DNA of 64,000 bases, from NCBI GenBank assembly GCA_963831645.1, contig CAWHQZ010000013.1, positions 62,001-126,000 of the forward strand, read 5' to 3'. The translations under genes and the position numbers were made by a program. This stretch comes from CAWHQZ01 sp963831645 (lineage in GTDB: Bacteria; Pseudomonadota; Alphaproteobacteria; Rhizobiales; Aestuariivirgaceae). The notes beneath the pieces were generated by a model. That model saw nothing but the letters and a program-made list of their open reading frames with translations. It searched no databases and had not been told where the DNA came from. Shown here in pieces: positions 26,164 to 35,139 of this stretch. How positions within the stretch are numbered: position 1 is the first letter of the stretch; each line of letters opens with the position of its first letter.

Positions 26164-26418
26164 ATGACGAATCGAGCCCAGTATAAACCGCGGCCTTCGG
26201 CTGCTGCGAAGCCTGAGAGCCAAGTGGGGCCAGGTGGTTTGAGAACGAACCGCGGCGTCTTCATCTCGGCCTGCAACTTCAGCTGTCTGGTCAACCTGCT
26301 CATGTTGACCGGACCGCCGTTCATGCTCCAGGTCAATGATCGGGTTCTTGCGTCAGGCAGCGTCCCGACCCTTATCGCACTGGCGGCCATCGTCGTCGTG
26401 CTGTTTCGGAAGGGCTGA
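26164..26418 (+). pseudogene. Remnant of a type I secretion permease/ATPase (PrtD/AprD-like), N-terminus only
   Basis: The frame encodes NLLMLTGPPFMLQVNDRVLA followed by SGSVPTLIALAAI. This is the highly characteristic first transmembrane stretch of type I secretion ABC permease/ATPases (usual form ...LMLTGPLFMLQVYDRVL.SGSVPTLVAL). The frame ends after about 85 codons, with no further transmembrane segments, no ATPase domain and no partner membrane-fusion gene. It is therefore a 5' fragment of a roughly 570-codon gene. Confidence 0.7.
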
Positions 26419-26524
26419 GGCGAAAGGAGCAAGGGGAACGCCGAATGAATGTCAATGAGAGCCAGTTCGAGCATGCGCCGCGACCCCTCGCACTGGCTGC
26501 GCACAACGTTTTCATGCTGGGCCC

Positions 26525-27138
26525 GTGCCGTCCTCAGTTATCGCTGAACCGGTAGCCAAGTTAGACGGTTTGCGCTGGTTTGCAGGACTTCCTGGTGCGG
26601 TCGGGGCCTTCGATGTGGGCTCTCTGTTTGCAGCGAACCATAAAGCAGAGATATTTCGACCCCGACGAACAGAATCTTCTGGCGCCGCTGTCGAAGAAGC
26701 TGAGTTCAATTGCCACACTGTCGGCAGCGATCGGACGGGCTGAGAATCGATGGATTGTCGGATGGCCTGGATGTGGTTGGCCAGCCAGCGGTGGTGCTGG
26801 GCCGCTTCTGCAAAGTCATCCGGGAGAACGCGGGCGCGGCGCCGATGTTCGACGACCGGTTGTTCGTTGCCGACGGTCGCGTAGCAATTCGTGATCGTCA
26901 AGCCGCAGCAGAGTTCGCTACATTTTGTGAGCGTCTTCGCGTTAACGGCACCGTGTTCGATCATTCGCCAATTCGGATCGATCGGACCCCACGCCGCCCA
27001 ATCCTCATGCGCTCGCTTCCGATCGCCGGGTCGGCGGCGGCGGCGTTCAACCAGGGGCGGGCGCTCCTCCTTTTCGACGACTTGGAAGCCCAGCGGGTGG
27101 TCCCGAAGAATATTTCTGGAACGTCTCGCGATCGTTGA
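26525..27138 (+). pseudogene. Decayed LuxR-type regulator (PAS-like part), frames broken
   Basis: Similarity is spread over more than one + frame. RYFDPDEQNLLAPLSKKLSS appears first, then DGLDVVGQPAVVLG, then RRPILMRSLPIAGSAAAAF and ALLLFDDLEA. The order and wording match the sensory half of a common LuxR-family protein (PAS-like domain before a GerE helix-turn-helix). The HTH itself is absent. I infer a degraded gene; the family call rests on pattern recognition only. Confidence 0.4.
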
Positions 27139-27203
27139 TTGGACCAATGAAGTGAGCTTCTACTACTCTACTACGCGCGGATTCGGCTCCGCTCTGCGAG
27201 CGG

Positions 27204-27326
27204 AAGCCAATGGCAATGGACTTGCTGATCGCCTCGCACGCAGTCTCGCAACGGGCTACGCTGGTGACGAACAATCGTAAGCACTTCTCCGTTGTGCCGG
27301 ACCTCAAGACAGAGGTGTGGAACTAG
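27204..27326 (+). pseudogene. C-terminal fragment of a VapC-type PIN-domain toxin
   Basis: The frame KPMAMDLLIASHAVSQRATL, continuing VTNNRKHFSVVPDLKTEVWN and TAG, is the canonical last third of a VapC ribonuclease, including the acidic residue in MDLLIAAHA-type helices and the TNN...F..VPGL end. No start, no upstream PIN half and no VapB antitoxin are found, so it is a remnant of a toxin-antitoxin module. Confidence 0.7.
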
Positions 27327-27367
27327 GCCACCCAGGACGCGCATGGCCGGCCCGGAGTGACGAGAAA

Positions 27368-28027
27368 CTACAGCCCGGCGATCAGTCCGGGAAGGGCGCG
27401 GAAGTCTTCGACGATCGTGAACGCGCCGGCCTGCTTCAGCTCGTCCGCCATCTCCGGCGTCGCGTGCTCGGCGCCGAGGAAGCCGATGACGCGGATGCCG
27501 GCGGCAATCGCCGCTTGCGCCCCCGTCCCGGTATCCTCGACGACGACGGTGTCGGAAGCCGGCAGCCCGGAGCGCATGACGGCCTCGCGATACATGTCGG
27601 GGGCGGGCTTGGGTCGGCGGACCTCCTCGAAACTGATCGTGCGGTCACCGAAGTGGTGCGAGATGCCCGCGACCTCGAGCTTGTGCACGAGCATGGCCTT
27701 GTCGCTGTTGGAAGCGCAGGTCATCTTCTGGCCGAGCCGCGGCAGTGTGTCGGGCACGCCGGCCACGGCCTTGAGACGCGCGCTCATGGCTGCCTTGGCG
27801 TCGCGGACACGGCGGGCGTGAAAATCCGCCGGCAGCTCAACTCCGAACTCATGCGCGAGCTCCCGCCACTGGTCGAGCGCCGTACGGCCGAGGAAGCGGC
27901 GATGCATCTCGTCCGGCGGCATGCTCACGCCGAGTCGCCGGGCGATCTCATCTTCGAGATCGCTCTGGATCAGCTCGCTGTCGACGAGCACACCGTCGCA
28001 GTCGAAGACGATGTGGCGGATGGGCAT
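27368..28027 (-). CDS. HAD-superfamily phosphatase (subfamily IA)
   Basis: The 219-aa protein begins MPIRHIVFDCDGVLVDSELI, with the catalytic FDCDGV motif I (nucleophile Asp9, acid/base Asp11). Motif II is near CASNSDK, Lys lies in RRPKPAPDMY, and motif IV is VVEDTGTGAQAA. The cap between residues 15 and 85 is helical, as in beta-phosphoglucomutase/phosphoglycolate-phosphatase relatives. The substrate cannot be inferred. The frame is intact although neighbouring genes carry indels. Confidence 0.88.
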   Translation of the reverse strand: MPIRHIVFDCDGVLVDSELIQSDLEDEIARRLGVSMPPDEMHRRFLGRTALDQWRELAHEFGVELPADFHARRVRDAKAAMSARLKAVAGVPDTLPRLGQKMTCASNSDKAMLVHKLEVAGISHHFGDRTISFEEVRRPKPAPDMYREAVMRSGLPASDTVVVEDTGTGAQAAIAAGIRVIGFLGAEHATPEMADELKQAGAFTIVEDFRALPGLIAGL

Positions 28028-28065
28028 GGCTCAGGGGCTTTTGCGGCCGCGCTCTGCCAACCTGT

Positions 28066-28153
28066 TTCGTGCACCCTTGCGAAAGCGAGGGTCCCGCGAA
28101 TTTCGCTCTGTGCCGCTTGCCAAGCGGGACCCCAGCTTTCGCTGGGGTGACGG
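28066..28153. repeat. Intergenic palindromic repeat, full two-arm variant
   Basis: Two inverted arms flank a short centre: CCTTGCGAAAGCGAGGGTCC on the left and GGGACCCCAGCTTTCGCTGG on the right, the latter followed by GGTGACGG. This is the same architecture as the element at 24420, with diverged arms. It separates the HAD gene from the DEAD-box gene. Confidence 0.7.
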
Positions 28154-28209
28154 TGGTGTGACGGTCGCCTAGCTGGCGCATCCACGAGCGATCCTGCCGG
28201 TCGACGCCC

Positions 28210-29433
28210 TTAGCGGCGATGCCGCGCCGGCTTTGTCTGGCGATGCGGCTGCTTCAGCGCCGGTCGCGGCGGCAGGCGCTCGCCGTCCAGGGGCGTTCGG
28301 AGCGAACGGTTGCGCGTCATGACCGGCAGCTTCATGCGGATGGTGCGCTCGATATCGCGCAGCAGTGGACGCTCCTCCGGCGCACAGAAGGCGATCGCCG
28401 TACCGCCGGCTCCGGCCCGCGCCGTGCGGCCGATGCGATGAACGTAGGATTCCGGCACATGCGGCAGATCGTAGTTGATGACGTGGCTGACGGCCGTCGA
28501 TGTCGATGCCGCGCGCGGCGATGTCGGTGGCCACGAGCACGGCGACCTTGCCCGCCTTGAAGCCCTGGAGCGCGCGCTCGCGCTGGGGTTGCGACTTGTT
28601 GCCGTGGATCGCCGCGGCTCTCGACCCTGAGCTTTTCGAGGCCCCTGCACCACCTTGTCGGCGCCATGCTTGGTGCGTGTGAACACGAGGGTGCGCTCGA
28701 GGAGGCTTCGGCCAGAAGATCGGCAAGCAGGGAGAGCTTGTTCGCAACTCTCCGTATGGATGACGTGCTGCACGACCTGCTCCACCGTGGTGGCGACGGC
28801 GCGATCTCGACGCGGGCAGGCGCCTTCAGCAGGGCGTCGGCAAGGCCGGCGATCTCCTTCGGCATGGTGGCCGAGAAGAAGAGATTCTGCCGCTTCCCGG
28901 GCAAGAGCGCGGTGATGCGGCGGATGGCGTGAATGAAGCCGAGATCGAGCATCTGGTCGACTTCGTCGAGGACGAAGATCTCGACGTGACCCAGACTTAC
29001 GGCGCGGCGCTCGATCAGGTCGACGAGACGGCCCGGTGTCGCCACCAGGATGTCGACGCCAGGCTGCAGCGTGCGCATCTGCGGCGAGATGCCGACGCCG
29101 CCGAACACCACCGCAGTGGTGAGCTTCAGAAATCGGCCGTAGGTGCGAAAGCTCTCGGCGATCTGCGCCGCAAGCTCGCGGGTGGGGGTGATCACGAGCG
29201 CCCGGCAGGTGCGCGGTGCGGGCCGCGTTGCGGCCATCGAGAGCCGGTCGAGCATCGGCAGCGCGAAGGCGGCCGTCTTGCCGGTGCCGGTCTGGGCGAT
29301 CCCTAAGAGATCGCGGCCGGCCAGGAGCTCCGGGATGGCGCGCGACTGGATGGGCGTCGGGTTTCAGGTAGCCTTCGGCGGCCAGCGCCTTGAGAAGCGG
29401 GCCGGAAAGAGCGAGTTCAGAAAAACAGTTCAA
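28210..29433 (-). pseudogene. DEAD-box ATP-dependent RNA helicase (RhlE-like), about seven frameshifts as written
   Basis: All core motifs are present but spread over three frames. They include the start MNCFSELALSGPLLKALAAEG, motif Ia PTRELAAQI, GG, TPGRLVDLI, DEVDQMLDLGF (motif II, here DEVD), SATMP, then LVFTRTKHGADK, VATDIAARGIDID and HRIGRTARAGAGGTA. The frame changes near 29358, 28800, 28748, 28703, 28642, 28618 and 28492; each can be repaired by one base. An intact protein would have about 405 residues with an Arg/Pro-rich tail. The preserved motifs argue for sequence errors rather than an old pseudogene. Confidence 0.8.
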
Positions 29434-29672
29434 GGTAAAATCCTCTGTCGGAACGAATGGGACAAACGCCGTACACGTCCGAAATCGGCCTTGCGGCCTG
29501 GACGGCGCTGAAACGTTCCGCGTGACAGAATGTTTGGGAGAAGTGCTGCCGGCAGGACAGGGGTCATCAAGACCCTCTCACGCGATCCTTGTTATGGAGG
29601 CCGGTGCGCTGCGGCTCATATGGCTGGTCGCTGCCCGCAAGTCAACCAAATTCGTGCTGCAGTGCAGCATTA

Positions 29673-29706
29673 TTCGTTATCCCGGCGAAGGCCGGGATCC
29701 CGCTTT
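29673..29706. repeat. Palindromic repeat, half element, inside the end of the Nudix gene
   Basis: The + strand reads CGTTATCCCGGCGAAGGCCG and continues GGATCCCGCTT, the same unit as at 5558 with a changed stem. On the minus strand it supplies the last dozen codons (KAGSRPSPG) and the TAA stop of the Nudix gene, so the repeat has entered or overlapped the coding end. Confidence 0.65.
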
Positions 29707-30216
29707 ATCGGTGAAGGAAGCGGCGAGGTACCGGAACTCCCTGATCACCTGCCGGTAGACCTTGCGCTTGAACGGCACGATCAGGGTTTCGAGTTCGTCC
29801 ATGGCGGCCCAGCGCCAGCGGTCGAACTCCGCCTTGTGGCCATGGGGCGCGAGGTCGATCTCGCGGTCATCGCCGAGGAAGCGGAAAGCGAACCAGCGCT
29901 GCTTCTGGCCGCGATAGCGCCCGCCCCACGATTTGCCGATGAGGTGCGGCGGCAGATCGTAGTAATACCACTCCGGCGCTTCGGCGATGACTTCAGCGGA
30001 GGTGACGCCGGTTTCCTCGCGCAGCTCGCGAACGGCAGCCTTCCGGGGGTCTTCTCCGCCATCGATGCCGCCTTGCGGCATCTGCCACCACTGGCCTGAG
30101 CCTTCCTCGTCGGGCTCGTCGGGACGGTGGCCGACCCACACCAGGCCGTCCCGGTTGAGCAGCATCACGCCCACGCAAGCGCGGTACCCCAGCTTCTCCA
30201 GGGCTGCCTTGCCCAC
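29677..30216 (-). CDS. rppH: RNA pyrophosphohydrolase / Nudix hydrolase (RppH-like)
   Basis: From the GTG at 30216 the product is about 179 aa: a start GYRACVGVMLLNRDGLVWVG, the full Nudix box GGIDGGEDPRKAAVRELREE-TGV, and WYYYDLPPHLIGKSWGGRYR with GQKQRWFAFRF, the RppH/IalA signature. RppH removes pyrophosphate from 5' ends of mRNA and so triggers decay. The start is chosen just after the stop of the preceding deacetylase gene. The C-terminal end is formed by a repeat element and is probably longer than the ancestral one. Confidence 0.9.
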   Translation of the reverse strand: MGKAALEKLGYRACVGVMLLNRDGLVWVGHRPDEPDEEGSGQWWQMPQGGIDGGEDPRKAAVRELREETGVTSAEVIAEAPEWYYYDLPPHLIGKSWGGRYRGQKQRWFAFRFLGDDREIDLAPHGHKAEFDRWRWAAMDELETLIVPFKRKVYRQVIREFRYLAASFTDKAGSRPSPG

Positions 30217-30221
30217 CCCGT

Positions 30222-31263
30222 TCAGCCCGGCCGGAAGCCGGCGCTTACCGGAACGAGCAGAATGCCTCTCGCTTCCAAATCCCTGGCCCACGCCGCAATC
30301 GCATCGATCGTGGCGGGACGTCCGGTGCCGATGCCGATGGCGATGTGGCCGGACTTGGCGATCTCCTCGAGCCGCCGCAGGCCGTCGTCGATGTTGCCGG
30401 ACGTGCCGCCGGAATCGAGCACGACATCGGCCCGCAGGACGGACAGATCGAGACCGGAGGCGATCTCGGCGGCGCGGCTTCGCGCCGAGGAGCCGTCGTC
30501 GAGAAACACCAGCCCGCGTCCCTCGAGCTCGCGCAGAACGGGAGCAAGCGCCGCTTCCTCGCTCAGCAGGCGGCCACCACGGTAGTTCACCACGCCGGTG
30601 TAGCCGGAGAAACGCGACAGGTGCCACAGGAGGCTCGCGCGGTTGTCCTGCTCGCTGGCGCTTGCCAGGAGAGTTCGCGGGCCAGGGTCCTCGGCAGGAT
30701 AGCCAAAGGGCTCCATGGGCAGGTGCAGCATGACTTCGTGGCCGAGCAGCGCGCGCTTCGGCGATGGCGCTCTGCAAGTCCTTGCCGTAAGGGGCAAATG
30801 CAAACGTAACCTCGCCGGGCAGATCCCTGCCGGCCCGACGCGTGAGCTCGCCGTCGAGGCCCAGGCCGCCGAGAAGAATGGCAATCTTGGGCTGCCCGGA
30901 GCGGAGCACGGCCCGGTGGACGGGTCGGGCATAGACGTCGAAGGGCCGCCTGCCGTCGCGGCCGATCTTCGGCAGAGGACCGTCGGGGCCATTTTCGGAG
31001 AATCCTTTCGCCGGCGCGGGTTGAAGCCGACCCTCGACAGGCGCAATCGACGCCGTCGTCCGGAGATCGGCCGGTTCGATCCTGAGGTGAACAACAGGTT
31101 CGCCGAGACGAGGATCGTGCTGGCGGCCAAGCCAGAAGGCCGCACCGGCGACGGTCAGCGCCATTCCCAGCGCCGCGGCGGACAGCGGCGAAGGCTTCGA
31201 GGCCCACAGCCGATCCAGCGAGCTTCTGAGCTGCAGCGGCCGGCGTAACCCGTTTTCCAGCAT
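30222..31263 (-). CDS. Divergent polysaccharide deacetylase family protein (one frameshift)
   Basis: An N-terminal membrane anchor (about 26-46, SAAALGMALTVAGAAFWLG) precedes a YibQ-like divergent polysaccharide deacetylase domain. Visible family motifs are KIAILLGGLGLDG, EVTFAFAPYGKDL, LGHEVMLHLPMEPFGYP, YTGVVNYRGGRL, GLVFLDDGSS and GTGRPATIDAI. The frame shifts once, near 30750 in a GCGCGC run; without it the protein would be about 347 aa. The family is usually periplasmic, next to ctpA/envC-type cell-wall genes as here; its substrate is not established. Confidence 0.82.
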
Positions 31264-31453
31264 CGAAGCGATCGCCCCTCCGGCAACCCACTGATTCGCG
31301 CCCGGCGATTATACCGGTCGCTGCCCCTTTTTCCTCACGTCATTCGCGTTCCCGGACTTGATCGGAGGATAGATCGACTTGATCCCACGAATCCTCATCG
31401 GCGAGGTGATTCCACTCCGCCGGACAATGCTGAAGGTGAAATGCCGAAGGTCT

Positions 31454-32845
31454 TCAGTTGCTGGACGTACCCGGGCTCTCACCGGGGGTTGGCGTCGTTG
31501 CCCCCGGAGCGGCTTTCGGGGCGGCCTTCGCTTCGGCTTTCGGCTTGGTCACGTAGTGGTCGATCGGTTTGCCGCGGATGAAGTCGAAGGCAGCAAGCAA
31601 CTGCTTGTCCTTCTCCCGCTCGGGCGGAACATAAGCCGAGGACCCGCCACCTTCCTCGCCACCCGTTTCGTTCTGGAGATGCCCCCGGAGGCTCGCCTCG
31701 CCGCCGGTCGAGCGGGCGGTCGAGCCTCGCTTGTCCTCAGGAACGTCTTCTTCCACGAGATAGGTGGGATCGATACCCTTGGCCTGGATCGAGCGGCCGG
31801 ACGGGGTGTAATAGCGCGCCGTCGTCAGACGCATGGCTCCCTGGCCGCCCAGCGGGATGATGGTTTGCACCGAGCCTTTGCCGAACGACCGGGTGCCGAT
31901 CACGACGGCACGCTTGTGATCCTGCAAGGCGCCGGCGACGATCTCGGAGGCGGACGCCGAGCCGCCATTGATGAGCACTACCAGCGGCTTGCCGGCCAGC
32001 GCTTCGCCGGCCTCGGCCAGCCGGCGCTGGCTCTCCGCGGCATTGCGCCCGCGGGTCGAGACGATCTCGCCGCGGTCGAGGAAAGTGTCGGAGACGGACA
32101 CCGCCTGATCGAGCAGGCCACCCGCGTTGTTGCGCAGATCGATCACGTAGCCCTTCAGATTGGCGCCTGCCTTGCTCTTGATCGCGCTCAGCGCCGCGTC
32201 GAGTCCTTCCTGCGTCTGCTCGCTGAAGGTGGAGATGCGGATGTAGCCGATGTCGTTGCCCTCGAGCTCGAACTTCACCGCTTTCAGGCGAATCAGGTCG
32301 CGAACGAGCTTGATCTCGAAGGGATCCTCGCGGCCCTGGCGCACCAGCGTCAGATTGATCGGCGTGTTGACCTTGCCGCGCATCTTGTCGACCGCCTGTT
32401 CCAGGGTCAGGCCCTGAACCTGCTGGCCGTCGATCTCGACGATCAGATCACCGGCGAGAACACCCGCCTTGGAAGCGGGCGTATCGTCAATCGGCGAGAT
32501 GACCTTGACGACGCCGTTCTCCATCGTGACCTCGATTCCGAGACCGCCGAACTCGCCGCGCGTCTGAACCTGCATCTCCTGAAAGCGCTTGGCATTCATG
32601 TAGCTCGAATGCGGATCGAGGCCTGCGAGCATGCCGTTGATGGCGTTCTCGATGAGAAACTCGTCGTCCGGCGCTTCGACATAGTCGGCGCGAACCCGGT
32701 CGAACACGTCGCCGAACAGATTCAGCTGCTTGTAGATGTCGGTGTTGGCGGCGTTGGCGCCGTCGAAGGCCTGCCAGGCAAGCGTCGCCGCTACGGCCCC
32801 GGCCGCCACCAAACCGGTGGAACGCATCAGTCTCTGGTTCATCAA
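31454..32845 (-). CDS. ctpA: C-terminal processing peptidase, S41 family
   Basis: The 463-aa periplasmic protease starts with a Sec signal (about 7-33, ending DGANA). An N-terminal helical part, a PDZ domain at about 95-170 (GGLGIEVTMENG, GDLIVEIDG) and the S41 catalytic core follow, with the serine in NGGSASASEI (about 298) and the general-base lysine Lys323 in RSFGKGSVQT. The tail is rich in Lys, Ala and Pro. CtpA enzymes trim cell-wall hydrolases and lipoproteins. It overlaps envC by four bases (ATGA), so the murein hydrolase activator and the protease are coupled. Confidence 0.93.
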   Translation of the reverse strand: MMNQRLMRSTGLVAAGAVAATLAWQAFDGANAANTDIYKQLNLFGDVFDRVRADYVEAPDDEFLIENAINGMLAGLDPHSSYMNAKRFQEMQVQTRGEFGGLGIEVTMENGVVKVISPIDDTPASKAGVLAGDLIVEIDGQQVQGLTLEQAVDKMRGKVNTPINLTLVRQGREDPFEIKLVRDLIRLKAVKFELEGNDIGYIRISTFSEQTQEGLDAALSAIKSKAGANLKGYVIDLRNNAGGLLDQAVSVSDTFLDRGEIVSTRGRNAAESQRRLAEAGEALAGKPLVVLINGGSASASEIVAGALQDHKRAVVIGTRSFGKGSVQTIIPLGGQGAMRLTTARYYTPSGRSIQAKGIDPTYLVEEDVPEDKRGSTARSTGGEASLRGHLQNETGGEEGGGSSAYVPPEREKDKQLLAAFDFIRGKPIDHYVTKPKAEAKAAPKAAPGATTPTPGESPGTSSN

Positions 32846-34074
32846 TTCTGGCCTTTCTCGCTACTAGCCTGTCTCGTGCCACCGATCCACCACGGGTCGG
32901 GATCGATTGCTTCACCCGTCTTGCGCAGCTCCAAGTAGATGACCGGCTTTGATTCTTCCACCCCGGCGCCGATCATGCGTCCTGACGCCCGGGCGTCCGC
33001 CGAAATACCAAGCGGCTCTCCCCCGCGCACCGTTTGGCCGGTTTCAACCTCAATCCCGCCAAGGCCTGCCAACAGCACATGATATCCTTCGCCCACGTCC
33101 AAGATCAAGAGTTGACCATAGGAACGAAAACTGCCAGCAAACTCCACCTTCGCGTCGGCGGGTGAGGTCACCTGGGCCCCGGCTCGCGTGGCGATCAGCA
33201 TTCCCTTGAATTCACCGCCGAGGCCGTCGGCCTCGCCATACCGCCGCACGATCTGTCCAAGCACGGGATAGGAAAGCTTGCCGCGTCGTGCGGAGAAAAC
33301 GGCGCCGGATTGTGCCGCCTCCGCGAGCTTTCGGTTTCTTGCCTGCTCGGCCAGCGCTTCGATCAATTGCCGGAGGTCCCGGGCCTTGGCGGCCAGTGCG
33401 GCGGCGGCTTCGCGCTCCTTTTTCAGGTCCTCGCCACGCCGCGCGGCAAGCTCCTTCTTGCGATCCTGCAGATCTTCCAGCGCCAGGCCTGCCGAGCGCA
33501 GCTTTGCCACGTGGGCATGGAGGTGGTGGGTCTCCTGTGCGATGGCGGCTTCGAGGCTGGCGAGGCGGGCGAGATCCTGGTTCAGAACGTTGATTTCGCC
33601 ACGCAAAGCGGGAAGAGCGGCGCCGAACACCATCGCCGCACGCACGGCCTGCAGCGCGTCGCCGGCGGTCACCACCAGGGCCGGCGGCGGGTTGCGCTCC
33701 AGAAGCACCACGCCGGACAAAAGATCGGCCAACTGGTCGTTGCGCTCGGTGAACTTGCGGCCGAGAGCGCTCTCTTCCCGGCGCAGCGAAGCGATGTTTC
33801 TTTCGGACGCCGTGATGAGCGCCTCGCGCGACTGGACAAGAGCCGCCGTTTCGATCAGTTGGAGCGCGATTGCGGCTCTCTGCTCATCCAGACTGCGGAC
33901 CTCGCCGGTCAGATCCTGCTGGCGCAGCGCGGAACGGGAGAGCGCCTTTTCGATCGCCTCGAGCTCGATGGCGGGAGCCGGCGAGACGCTGCCGGTCGAG
34001 ACCTCGGCCGCGCCGCACTCACCTGTTACGGCAAGCGCGGCGACGAATGCAACGCTTGGGAGGAGGGCGGTCAC
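32842..34074 (-). CDS. envC: Murein hydrolase activator EnvC-like (coiled coil plus M23/LytM domain)
   Basis: The 410-aa protein has a signal peptide (about 1-23) and long coiled coils at about 35-130 and 160-260 (RDLRQLIEALAEQARNRKLA). The C-terminal LytM domain (about 275-400) has GEFKGMLIATRAGAQVTSPA and YLELRKTGEAIDPDPWW. The usual zinc ligands (HxxxD and HxH) are replaced, for example by LAG and YLELR, so the domain is degenerate. Family members of this kind activate amidases rather than cut peptidoglycan. rlmH lies 6 bases upstream and ctpA overlaps downstream. Confidence 0.92.
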   Translation of the reverse strand: MTALLPSVAFVAALAVTGECGAAEVSTGSVSPAPAIELEAIEKALSRSALRQQDLTGEVRSLDEQRAAIALQLIETAALVQSREALITASERNIASLRREESALGRKFTERNDQLADLLSGVVLLERNPPPALVVTAGDALQAVRAAMVFGAALPALRGEINVLNQDLARLASLEAAIAQETHHLHAHVAKLRSAGLALEDLQDRKKELAARRGEDLKKEREAAAALAAKARDLRQLIEALAEQARNRKLAEAAQSGAVFSARRGKLSYPVLGQIVRRYGEADGLGGEFKGMLIATRAGAQVTSPADAKVEFAGSFRSYGQLLILDVGEGYHVLLAGLGGIEVETGQTVRGGEPLGISADARASGRMIGAGVEESKPVIYLELRKTGEAIDPDPWWIGGTRQASSEKGQN

Positions 34075-34080
34075 GATGTT

Positions 34081-34563
34081 TCAGGCCCGGTGATAGGGAT
34101 GATTTGCCAAAATGGTTACGGATCGGTAAATCTGCTCGGCCAGCATGACGCGCGCCAGCCGGTGCGGCCAGGTCATCCTGCCGAAACTCAGCCTCAGCTC
34201 AGTCGTGCGCGCGAGTTCCGCTGCGTGCCCGTCCGGGCCACCGACAAGGAAGGCCAGATCGGCAATGCCGCCGTCGCGGCGGCGGCGCAGCAGCTCAGCG
34301 AGGCTCTTGCTCGAGAGTTCCTCGCCGCCTTCGTCGAGTGCAATGGCAAAAGCTCCGGCGGGGAGGCTTGCCAGCAGCCGACCGGTTTCTTGCTTGCGCC
34401 GGAGAACGGCGGATGCGGCCCGTGATTTGGCGAATTCATGGACGAAAATGGCGGAAAGTCCGACCCGGCGGCCGAGTTTCGCGGCCTGATCGAGATATCC
34501 CGCAGCCAGCTCATGCTCGGGACCCGACCTCATCTTGCCGATCGCGCTCACGTGAAGGCGCAT
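34081..34563 (-). CDS. rlmH: 23S rRNA (pseudouridine1915-N3)-methyltransferase
   Basis: The 160-aa SPOUT methyltransferase begins MRLHVSAIGKM. It has ALDEGGEELSSKSLAELL, the SAM-binding knot FLVGGPDGH, and the conserved end RMTWPHRLARVMLAEQIYR. It methylates the pseudouridine at position 1915 of 23S rRNA on the assembled ribosome. It sits next to rsfS as in most bacteria. The length is normal and the frame intact. Confidence 0.96.
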   Translation of the reverse strand: MRLHVSAIGKMRSGPEHELAAGYLDQAAKLGRRVGLSAIFVHEFAKSRAASAVLRRKQETGRLLASLPAGAFAIALDEGGEELSSKSLAELLRRRRDGGIADLAFLVGGPDGHAAELARTTELRLSFGRMTWPHRLARVMLAEQIYRSVTILANHPYHRA

Positions 34564-34590
34564 GAGGGCCAGCGCCTTGAGCGCGATGCC

Positions 34591-35028
34591 TCACACCGCG
34601 ATGCGCTCGTCGGGTGCGTTCGGCGACCACAACTTCTCGAGGTTGTAGAACGAGCGAACCTCGGGCCTGAAGACGTGCACCACGACGTCGCCGGCATCCA
34701 CCAGCACCCAGTCGCACTGGGGAACTCCTTCCACCCTGAGGTTGCGCCAGCCGACGGCTTTCAATCGCTCCACCAGTTGGTCGGCAATCGCCGAAACGTG
34801 CCGGTTGGAGCGGCCGGACGCGATCACCATGTGGTCGGCGAGAGCGCCTTTGCCGTTGAGATCGATGGCCGTGACATCCTGGGCCTTGGCGTCGTCTAGC
34901 GAGGTGAGCACGGTGGCGAGGATGGGGGAGGATGACTTGCGTTGAGGCGCACGCTTCTCCGGGGCGGCGCGCTTTCTTGCGCCGCTACGCTTGGCTGATG
35001 ATTTCAGGGGGATCGTCCTCTTGCGCAA
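34591..35028 (-). CDS. rsfS: Ribosome silencing factor RsfS
   Basis: The 145-aa protein has a basic N-terminal extension of about 35 residues rich in Lys and Arg. The RsfS/Iojap domain follows, with DVTAIDLNGKGALADHMVIA, SGRSNRHVSAIADQLVE, DWVLVDAGDVVVHVF and a FYNLEKLW end. RsfS binds L14 and blocks subunit joining when nutrients are short. The extension could be over-called; no better internal ATG keeps the domain intact. It is between rlmH and nadD. Confidence 0.94.
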   Translation of the reverse strand: MRKRTIPLKSSAKRSGARKRAAPEKRAPQRKSSSPILATVLTSLDDAKAQDVTAIDLNGKGALADHMVIASGRSNRHVSAIADQLVERLKAVGWRNLRVEGVPQCDWVLVDAGDVVVHVFRPEVRSFYNLEKLWSPNAPDERIAV

Positions 35029-35139
35029 CCGCCGGCCTGACCGAAGCCGCGGCGGCGGGCACTGTTTGGAGCGTTCTGGGTAATTCTGCTTGTAGCAAAG
35101 GTTGCTTTGAATGCGTTGCTTCGTCCGAACCGAATCTAG

